Assembly (NCBI GenBank): GCA_036380435.1
Contig: DASVES010000503.1
Coordinates: forward strand, 1-10,491
DNA: 10,491 nucleotides
Reading direction: 5' to 3'
Source: DASQDT01 sp036380435
GTDB lineage: Bacteria > Acidobacteriota > Blastocatellia > Pyrinomonadales > Pyrinomonadaceae
Both the position numbers and the translations under genes were made by a program. The stretch's first letter is position 1. Every line of letters starts with the position of its first letter. The notes beneath the pieces were generated by a model. The model saw nothing but the letters and a program-made list of their open reading frames with translations. It was not told the origin of the DNA and did not search any database. Below are positions 1 to 5,476 of the stretch, piece by piece.

Positions 1-261
1 GACGGTGGCGGTGCGCGCGCCGATGCCGAGCAGCGGGAGCGGAATGAGGAAGCCGAAGAGGGCGAGGCTGGGGACGGTCTGCATCACGCCCGCGAAGGCG
101 AGCACGGGTTTCTTCAAGGCGGCGCGGCGCGTGAGCAGCACGCCGACGGGCAGCCCGATGGCGACGGCGAGCGCGGTCGCCACGGCGACGAGCAGCAGGT
201 GCTCCGCCGTCAGCGCGGCCACCTCCCGCCAGTGTGTCTTGATGAAGTCGAAGGCGTTCAT
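1..261 (-). CDS. Osmoprotectant/ergothioneine-type ABC transporter permease (OpuBB/ProW-like), N-terminal part only
   Basis: Reading from an ATG at 261 on the minus strand gives 87 residues with no stop before the window edge, so the C-terminal part is missing. The protein is an inner-membrane permease. A first membrane segment covers about residues 20-44 (LLLVAVATALAVAIGLPVG), followed by a basic loop (TRRAALKK) and a second hydrophobic stretch at about 55-80. That stretch carries QTVPSLALFGFLIP, a hallmark of the OpuBB/ProW permeases that import glycine betaine, choline and related quaternary amines. The preceding gene on the same strand encodes the matching ATPase, so the pair is one transporter. 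No clear Shine-Dalgarno sequence precedes the ATG. Because the substrate-binding domain is often fused to or encoded after such permeases, the substrate cannot be read from this fragment. The adjacent ergothioneine genes make ergothioneine or hercynine a candidate (inference). Confidence 0.88.
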   Translation of the reverse strand, partial: MNAFDFIKTHWREVAALTAEHLLLVAVATALAVAIGLPVGVLLTRRAALKKPVLAFAGVMQTVPSLALFGFLIPLPLLGIGARTATV

Positions 262-309
262 CGCAGGCCAAAGATTGATTGGTCGGCTCGTCGGGTCATC
301 AACTCAAAC

Positions 310-400
310 ACAGTACCGCGAGCGGTAGCGAGCGGGTGTGTCTATAACAAGAGTGCCGAGTCGCGCATCCAGACCCGCTCGCTACCGCTCGCGGTACTGT
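310..400. repeat. Palindromic repeat with perfect 28-bp arms (REPIN-like)
   Basis: The arms 310-337 and 373-400 are exact reverse complements over 28 bases, separated by a 35-base spacer. Each arm contains a pair of related GAGCGG / GAGCGGG units, so each arm is itself partly repetitive. The element fills most of the gap between the ABC ATPase stop at 412 and the permease start at 261. Two inverted copies of a short GC-rich unit is the layout of REPIN/REP elements. No long T-run follows either arm, so a simple intrinsic terminator is less likely. In RNA it would form a very stable hairpin inside the transporter transcript. Confidence 0.85.
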
Positions 401-411
401 TTGATCTCCCC

Positions 412-1185
412 TCACTCCGCTGTCGCCATCGCCGGGAGTTGCAGCGTCTCGCGGTAGGCGCGCGCGAGCGGGTCTTCGGAGCGCAGAAAGTTTTCCGGCG
501 TGTCGAGGACGACGAGGCGGCCCTGCCGCATCAGCCCGACGCGCGTGCCTAAGGTAAGCGCCTCGCGCACGTCGTGTGTGACGAAGACGGCCGTCTTGCC
601 CAGTCGCCGCTGAAGCGCCGCGAACTCGCGTTGGAGCGCGGCGCGCGTGAGCGGGTCGAGCGCGCCGAAGGGTTCGTCCAGCAGCAGCAGCGGCGGGTCG
701 GCGGCCAGCGCCCGCGCCACTCCCACGCGCTGGCGCTGCCCGCCGGAGAGTTCGCGCGGGAGTCGTTCGGCGAACTTCTCCGGGTCGAGTCCGACGAGCG
801 AGAGGAGTTCGCGCACGCGCTCGCGCACACGCGCCTCCGGCCACCCTTCGAGCGACGGGACGAGCGCGACGTTGCGCTCCACCGTGAAGTGTGGGAACAG
901 CCCCGCGTCCTGGATGACGTAGCCGGCGCGGCGGCGCAAGCTTATCTTGTCCCACGCGCTCGTCGTCTTGCCTTCCACCACGACTTCGCCCGACGTGGGC
1001 AGCAGCAGGCCGTTGATGAGCCTGAGCGTCGTCGTCTTCCCGCACCCCGACTCGCCGAGGAGCACGAGCGTCTCGCCGCGTCGCACCTCAAGGTCGAGGC
1101 CGTCGATGACGATCTGCCCCGACGGCGCGACCCGGTAAGAGACGCCTCGGAACTCCACGACCGCTTCCGTTAGCTCTGACGACAT
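412..1185 (-). CDS. ABC transporter ATP-binding protein, OpuBA/ProV family (quaternary amine/osmoprotectant type)
   Basis: This 257-residue cytoplasmic ATPase powers the adjacent permease. All the nucleotide-binding motifs are intact: Walker A GESGCGKTT at 44-52, Q-loop Q92 within YVIQDAGLFPHFTVERNVAL, signature LSGGQ at 146-150, Walker B LLLLDEP at 166-172 and the H-loop histidine H204 in FVTHD. The QDAGLFPHFTV...ALVP segment is typical of OpuCA/ProV proteins rather than of lipoprotein or amino-acid exporters. It stops soon after the ATPase core, so the C-terminal CBS domains of osmosensing OpuCA/ProV proteins are absent. The frame stays open 40 codons further upstream to 1305, but that stretch is repeat DNA encoding QRT units, so I place the start at the ATG at 1185. 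No clear Shine-Dalgarno sequence is seen. The substrate is unproven. Confidence 0.92.
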   Translation of the reverse strand: MSSELTEAVVEFRGVSYRVAPSGQIVIDGLDLEVRRGETLVLLGESGCGKTTTLRLINGLLLPTSGEVVVEGKTTSAWDKISLRRRAGYVIQDAGLFPHFTVERNVALVPSLEGWPEARVRERVRELLSLVGLDPEKFAERLPRELSGGQRQRVGVARALAADPPLLLLDEPFGALDPLTRAALQREFAALQRRLGKTAVFVTHDVREALTLGTRVGLMRQGRLVVLDTPENFLRSEDPLARAYRETLQLPAMATAE

Positions 1186-1224
1186 CGCTGTCGATTCTAC
1201 CAGTCCGCCGACGCTCCGCGCGCC

Positions 1225-1339
1225 TTTTTGCGCCTCTCGCGTCCTCTGCGTCCTCTGCGTCCTTTGCGTAAGACTTCCGGCGCCGAACAAATAATTTTCA
1301 CGCAAAGGACGCAGAGGCGCAGAGGACGCGAGACAAAAA
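1225..1339. repeat. Imperfect inverted repeat built of 9-base tandem units (GTCCTCTGC type)
   Basis: The left arm (core 1235-1269) holds tandem copies of GTCCTCTGC followed by GTCCTTTGC. The right arm (core 1300-1333) is its reverse complement with a single base missing. Flanking T-rich and A-rich tracts (1225-1230 TTTTTG; 1334-1339 CAAAAA) extend the symmetry, giving a spacer of about 30 bases. It lies between the glutamate-cysteine ligase stop at 1360 and the ABC ATPase start at 1185, and explains the apparent N-terminal extension of the ATPase frame. With the T-run it could act as a terminator in either direction, but its tandem structure looks more like a dispersed genomic repeat. Confidence 0.85.
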
Positions 1340-1359
1340 TTTAAGACGTGCGCGCGGAT

Positions 1360-2745
1360 TCAGGCGATGCGGAGGTGATTGATGAGGCGCGCGGTCGAGC
1401 CGGCCCACGCGCCGTGCCACTGGCGCAGCAGCACGTCCGCCGGGGAGACGCCTTCCTCGACGACCTGCCGGCGGAGCACGTCGAGATAGGCGACCTCGTG
1501 TGGCGCGCTTTGTTGCAAGCCGTCGGCGGCCAGACGGACAACGTCGCGGGCCATGCCGAGCACGTCCACGCCGGCCGAGCGCGCGGCGAGGCCGTCGCGC
1601 GCGACCGACTCGCGCAGGGCGAGCGCGTCTTCGTGCGACAGACGCGGGGCGAGGCGGAAGGCTTCGTCGAGCGCGTCGGGGTCGTAGAGGAGACCCTGCC
1701 AGAGAGCCTGGAAGGCGACGGTCATCTGAAGGTCGTTGCAGTCGGCCGAGCGCAGCTCGATGTGCTGCTTGAGGCGGGCGTCGGTGAAGATGGTGGTGAG
1801 GTGGTCGGCCCAGTCTCCGAAGACGGGGCGGAAGGGGCCGTAGCCGCGCTCCAGAAAATCTCCGAACTTCATTCCCCGTGGCGCGCCGAGGTAGCGGCCC
1901 TCGCGCTGCACGAAAATCATCGGGACGTTCAGGACGTAATCGACGAACGCCTCGGGCGTGAAGTCATCGACGAGCGCCGGCGGGGCGAGGCCCGAGCGCG
2001 CGGGGTCGGTGCGGAGCCAGACGGCGGCGCGTGTTGACTTGTAGCCGGAAGGGCGGCCGTCCTCGAACGGCGAGTTGGCGAACATGGCCGTCACCACGGG
2101 CGCGAGGCGGTTGGCGACGAGGAACTTTTTGGCGAGGTCTTCCGGGCCGTTGTAGTCGAGGTTCGACTGGGCGGCGGCCGTGCGCGTCATCATGTCCCAC
2201 GCGCGCTCGCCCCGCGTGGCGAGGTAGGGCCGCATCACGTCGTAGCGCTGCTTCGGGAACCAGTGTTGCTCGCCGATGGCGCGTAAGGGGTCGAAGCCGA
2301 CGGCGAGGAAGGCGTAGGATTCGGCCTCGGCGATCTCGTGCAGGCGCGCGAGGAAGCGGCGCAGCTCGCGCTCCACGTCGCGGAGGCTGCGCTGCGGCGC
2401 GCCGGAGAACTCGATCTGCCCGCCCGGCTCGACCGTCAGACGGTTCATCTGCCCGACGCCCGTCTCGACGAGCACGCCGCCCTCGTAGACCAGATCGTTC
2501 GACGACGGGGCGAAGCCGGCCAGCACGCGCTGCACCTGCGCGGCGTCGAGACGCGCGTAATCGTGCGCGCGGTCGTAGCCGATCAACTCGAACTCCACCC
2601 CGCACACCCACTCGGAGCGCGGCTTCGCCCCGCGCCGCAGGTTCTCCGCGAACAGCGTCGCCGACTCCTTCGACACCGGGTCAGTCAGCAGCGGGAAAGC
2701 GCTGCTGCTGCCGTCGTCCCGTTTTGTCGTTTCTTCGTTAGACAT
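1360..2745 (-). CDS. gshA: Glutamate-cysteine ligase, GCS2/plant-type family
   Basis: This 461-residue cytoplasmic enzyme is predicted to join L-glutamate and L-cysteine using ATP to form gamma-glutamylcysteine. The conserved blocks of the family appear in order: GVEFELIGYD (49-58), LTVEPGGQIEFSGAP (103-117), WFPKQRYDVMRPYL (162-175), MMTRTAAAQSNLDY (185-198), ANSPFEDGRPSGYKS (223-237) and a 311-335 block with DWADHLTTIF and ELRSAD. Length and motifs fit plant/alphaproteobacterial GshA better than the enterobacterial type. Lying 127 bases downstream of egtD, it may act as EgtA, supplying gamma-glutamylcysteine to EgtB. A role in glutathione or other thiol synthesis is equally possible, as no glutathione synthetase is in view. 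The ATG at 2745 is the only start close to the conserved region; it lacks an obvious Shine-Dalgarno sequence. Confidence 0.9.
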   Translation of the reverse strand: MSNEETTKRDDGSSSAFPLLTDPVSKESATLFAENLRRGAKPRSEWVCGVEFELIGYDRAHDYARLDAAQVQRVLAGFAPSSNDLVYEGGVLVETGVGQMNRLTVEPGGQIEFSGAPQRSLRDVERELRRFLARLHEIAEAESYAFLAVGFDPLRAIGEQHWFPKQRYDVMRPYLATRGERAWDMMTRTAAAQSNLDYNGPEDLAKKFLVANRLAPVVTAMFANSPFEDGRPSGYKSTRAAVWLRTDPARSGLAPPALVDDFTPEAFVDYVLNVPMIFVQREGRYLGAPRGMKFGDFLERGYGPFRPVFGDWADHLTTIFTDARLKQHIELRSADCNDLQMTVAFQALWQGLLYDPDALDEAFRLAPRLSHEDALALRESVARDGLAARSAGVDVLGMARDVVRLAADGLQQSAPHEVAYLDVLRRQVVEEGVSPADVLLRQWHGAWAGSTARLINHLRIA

Positions 2746-2760
2746 TCGCGGAAATAATTA

Positions 2761-2860
2761 ACATGGATGGACAGGATAAGCAGGATGGGATGATTTGAAA
2801 TCTGAAATCTCGAATCTGAAATCAGTCTTTCTCCCTCCTGCTTATCCTGTCCATCCATGT
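2761..2860. repeat. Inverted repeat with perfect 25-bp arms and a loop of GAAATCT repeats
   Basis: The arms 2761-2785 and 2836-2860 are exact reverse complements over 25 bases, each containing GGATGGACAGGATAAGCAGG or its complement. The 50-base loop is mostly direct repeats of GAAATCT/GAATCT. The base composition is much lower in GC than the flanking genes. It fills the gap between egtD (stop at 2873) and the ligase gene (start at 2745) on the minus strand. It would form a long hairpin in the joint transcript. A dispersed short repeat is the most likely identity; no protein is encoded. Confidence 0.87.
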
Positions 2861-2872
2861 AAATTTTATCTT

Positions 2873-3898
2873 TCAGACGGCGACGAAGAGGTTGCTGCTG
2901 AAACGCTCCTGCTCGTCGAGCCAGGTGTTGGTGCTGGCGTAGCCGGTCTCTTCGGCGAGTCGCAGGAGGTCTCGGAGGTCGCTCTTGTAAGAGTTCTCGG
3001 TGTGGACGCGCTCGCCTTCCTCGAAATCGACGGACAAGTCGAGCGCGCCGATGTTGACGGTCTGCGCGCGCGTGCTTTCGAGGTGCATTTCGACGCGCCC
3101 GTGGCGGTCGTCGTAACGGGCGACGTGTCGGAAGTGGCGCGGGTCGAAGTCGGCTCTCAGCTCGCGGTTGATGCGGGCGAGGATGTTCAAGTTGAAGGCG
3201 GCGGTGACGCCGAGTGCGTCGTCGTAGGCGGCTTCGAGCGTGGCGCGCTCCTTCTTGAGGTCGGCGCCGACGAGCACGCGGTCGCCGGGGCGAAGCGCGC
3301 GGCGCAGGGCGGCGAGGAGGTCGCGCGCGCCGCCGGGGTCGAAGTTGCCGATGTTCGAGCCGAGGAAGAGGACGAGGGCGCGCGTGTCCTCTTCGAGACT
3401 TTCGCGCAGGCGGGGAATGGCCGCCGCGTAGTCGGCAGCGTAAGCCGTGACGCGAAGCGTGGGGTACGACTGGAGCAGCACGCGCGCGCTCTGCTCCAGC
3501 GCCGCGGGCGAGATGTCCACGGGGACGTAGAGCAGATCATTCTGGCGCGCGACGAGCGCCTCGACGATGCGGCGCGTCTTGGTGGCGCTGCCCGAACCGA
3601 GTTCGAGCAGGGAGACGCGCGCGGCGCCCGTGGAGGCCGCGGCGGCGATTGCTTCGGCGTGGCTTGCGAAAATCTCGTCCTCGGCGCGCGTCAGGTAGTA
3701 TTCGGGCAGCAGGCAGATGGCCTCGAAGAGACGGGAGCCGAGTTCGTCGTAAAAATATTTCGGGAGGAGAAACTTCCGTCCCGCGGTAAGGCCGCGGCGC
3801 ACGTCCTCGGCGAAGTCGTCGTGCGCGCCCTCGGGCGCAAGACTGATGAGGCGCAGGCGCTCTTCTTCCTCCCGCGTGTCCCCCGGTTGTGATGACAT
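2873..3898 (-). CDS. egtD: L-histidine N-alpha-methyltransferase EgtD (ergothioneine biosynthesis)
   Basis: EgtD transfers three methyl groups from S-adenosylmethionine to the alpha-amine of histidine, giving hercynine, the first step to ergothioneine. The 341-residue product matches the family: KFLLPKYFYDELGSRLFEAI (42-61), LPEYYLTR (64-71), SAM motif LELGSGSATKTR (98-109), acidic residue D128 in PVDIS, FLGSNIGNFDP (178-188) and TENSYKSD (300-307). By eye Y67/Y68, N185, E301 and S303 correspond to the histidine-binding residues of mycobacterial EgtD. I chose the ATG at 3898 because GAAGG at 3907-3911 lies 8 bases before it; an ATG at 3913 and a GTG at 3925 are alternatives adding 5 or 9 residues. 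It is divergent from egtB with a 172-base gap, and the ligase gene follows on the same strand. Confidence 0.93.
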   Translation of the reverse strand: MSSQPGDTREEEERLRLISLAPEGAHDDFAEDVRRGLTAGRKFLLPKYFYDELGSRLFEAICLLPEYYLTRAEDEIFASHAEAIAAAASTGAARVSLLELGSGSATKTRRIVEALVARQNDLLYVPVDISPAALEQSARVLLQSYPTLRVTAYAADYAAAIPRLRESLEEDTRALVLFLGSNIGNFDPGGARDLLAALRRALRPGDRVLVGADLKKERATLEAAYDDALGVTAAFNLNILARINRELRADFDPRHFRHVARYDDRHGRVEMHLESTRAQTVNIGALDLSVDFEEGERVHTENSYKSDLRDLLRLAEETGYASTNTWLDEQERFSSNLFVAV

Positions 3899-3968
3899 CC
3901 GTTCTGCCTTCATTCTTTCGCGCACGCCGACCGCTCGCCCGCGCCCCGTCCGTCCCCTGAAGTACGCT

Positions 3969-3977
3969 TGCTATAAT
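3969..3977 (+). promoter_or_regulatory. Extended -10 promoter (TGcTATAAT) upstream of egtB
   Basis: A perfect TATAAT at 3972-3977 is preceded by TG one base earlier, the extended -10 arrangement, in an otherwise GC-rich gap. No good -35 box is found at the expected distance, which is usual for extended -10 promoters. Transcription would start near 3984, leaving an untranslated leader of about 70-87 bases before egtB. The complement contains TATTAT, so the same AT-rich island might also help transcribe egtD, but no matching -35 was found in that direction. Confidence 0.55.
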
Positions 3978-4036
3978 ATCCCAACGCACTCCATTATCCA
4001 CGGCACGCCCCTTCGTTCAACGCGGGCGACGCACGC

Positions 4037-4044
4037 GGGGAGGA
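4037..4044 (+). promoter_or_regulatory. Shine-Dalgarno-like GGGGAGGA bearing on the egtB start
   Basis: This purine-rich motif lies 8 bases before an in-frame TTG at 4053 but 26 bases before the ATG at 4071. If it is the real ribosome binding site, EgtB begins at TTG 4053 with six extra residues. The ATG at 4071 has only GGAG one base upstream, which is too close. Confidence 0.4.
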
Positions 4045-4070
4045 ATGTGATCTTGAGTGCTGTGCCGGAG

Positions 4071-5423
4071 ATGGCTAACGACAAGACGACGATTGCGCGG
4101 GAGATGCGAGAGGCGCGCGCCGCGACGCTGCGGCTGTTCGACGTGGCGCGCGAGGAGCACCTGCACTGTAGCCCCGGCTTCGGCTTCCGCCCCGTCGTCT
4201 GGCACCTCGCGCACATCGGCGTGTTCGAGGGCTACTGGCTGCTCCAGAAGCTGCAAGGGCTACCGCCCGCCGACGAGCGTTATGAGCGCGTCTTCGACCC
4301 CATCGCCACGCCGCGCGAGGAGTCGAAAGATTTGCCCACGCGCCGCGAGATGGAGGATTACCTCGCGCGCGTGCGCTCGCGCGCCCTGCTCGCGCTCGAA
4401 GAGGCCGACCTCGGCGGCGGCGGCGACAACAACACGCTCACCCGCGACGGCTACGTCTTCCACCTCGTCATCGAACACGAACGCCAGCATCAGGAGACGC
4501 TCGCCTACCTCCTGCAACTGCTCGACCCGTCGAAGAAGACGCGACCCACCATCGCCAGTGAGTCGGATGCGGACGCGAGCGCAGCACAGCCTTTGTCGTC
4601 GTCATCGACGCGTCTCGCAACACCCGGCGGTGAGATGGTCACGATCCCCGCGGGCGACTTCCCCGTGGGGTCGATCTGGGACGCGTTCGCCTACGACAAC
4701 GAGCTGCCGGCGCACGACCGACACGTCCCCGCGTTCCGCCTCGACCGCCTGCCGACGACGAACGCCGAGTACGCCGAGTTCGTCGCCGAGGGCGGCTACC
4801 GCCGGCGCGAGTTCTGGGGCGAAGAGGGTTGGAGTTATCGTGAGCGCGAAGGATGGGAGCACCCGCTCTTCTGGACGCGCGCTGGCGGCGAAGGCCCTGG
4901 CTGGAGCGAGCGCCGGATGTTCGAGGTGGGGGCAATCGAGCCGCGTCACCCGGTCGTCGGCGTGAGCTGGTACGAGGCCGAAGCCTACGCGCGCTTCCGC
5001 GGCAAGCGTCTGCCCACGGAGGCCGAATGGGAGAAGGCCGCCGCGTGGGACGGCCGAAGCGGGCGAAAGCGTCGCCACGCGTGGGGCGACGCCGCGCCCT
5101 CGGATTCACTCTGCAACTCCGACTTCCGCCGCTGGGGCACGACACCCGTCGGGAGCTTTCCCGCCGGCGCGAGCTTTTACGGCTGCCTCGACATGACCGG
5201 AAACGTCTGGGAATGGACGGCCGATCCCTTCGACGCCTTCCCCGGCTTCGAGCCGTACCCCTACCCGGAGTATTCGCAAGCTTGGTTCGACGGCGACCAC
5301 CGCGTCCTCAAGGGCGGCTCGTGGGCCACCGGCCCCACGGTGCTCAGAACTTCCTTCCGCAACTTCTTCCGCCGGCACTTCCGCATCGCCTTCGCCGGCA
5401 TCCGCTGCGCGCAGGACGTGTGA
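4071..5423 (+). CDS. egtB: Ergothioneine sulfoxide synthase EgtB (DinB_2 + FGE-sulfatase domains)
   Basis: EgtB is a non-haem iron enzyme that uses O2 to couple hercynine with a thiol (gamma-glutamylcysteine or cysteine, by subtype), forming the C-S bond and sulfoxide. The 450-residue product has an N-terminal DinB-like helical domain (about 10-150) with an iron-binding triad H48 (WHLAHIGVFEGYW), H136 and H140 (IEHERQHQET). A low-complexity Ser/Ala linker follows (155-185), then an FGE-type domain from GGEMVTIPAGDFPVGS (186-201) through RLPTEAEWEKAA (313-324), DMTGNVWEWT (374-383) and RVLKGGSWAT (411-420) to FAGIRCAQD. Length is close to that of mycobacterial EgtB (about 430). I start it at ATG 4071; TTG 4053 is an alternative with a better-spaced ribosome site. 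Residues near the C-terminus (FRNFFRRHF) differ from what I recall of the gamma-glutamylcysteine-binding motif, so cysteine may be the thiol donor (inference). Confidence 0.93.
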   Translation: MANDKTTIAREMREARAATLRLFDVAREEHLHCSPGFGFRPVVWHLAHIGVFEGYWLLQKLQGLPPADERYERVFDPIATPREESKDLPTRREMEDYLARVRSRALLALEEADLGGGGDNNTLTRDGYVFHLVIEHERQHQETLAYLLQLLDPSKKTRPTIASESDADASAAQPLSSSSTRLATPGGEMVTIPAGDFPVGSIWDAFAYDNELPAHDRHVPAFRLDRLPTTNAEYAEFVAEGGYRRREFWGEEGWSYREREGWEHPLFWTRAGGEGPGWSERRMFEVGAIEPRHPVVGVSWYEAEAYARFRGKRLPTEAEWEKAAAWDGRSGRKRRHAWGDAAPSDSLCNSDFRRWGTTPVGSFPAGASFYGCLDMTGNVWEWTADPFDAFPGFEPYPYPEYSQAWFDGDHRVLKGGSWATGPTVLRTSFRNFFRRHFRIAFAGIRCAQDV

Positions 5424-5476
5424 AATTTAAAGCGGCAGTAGAGGGCCACGGCTTTCGTCGGGCGGCGGCCGTCGGG

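Noticed and set aside
310..400. The palindrome as a simple intrinsic terminator
   Set aside because: There is no T-run after either arm, the spacer is long for a terminator loop, and it lies inside a transporter gene pair that should be co-transcribed.
1186..1305. A 40-residue N-terminal extension of the ABC ATPase
   Set aside because: It is encoded by the tandem repeat element (QRT units) and is absent from the usual family start; the ATG at 1185 gives a normal N-terminus.
2795..3892. A 365-codon open frame on the plus strand opposite egtD
   Set aside because: EgtD on the minus strand carries every expected motif, while the opposite product is a Val/Glu/Ala-rich shadow that begins inside the inverted repeat.
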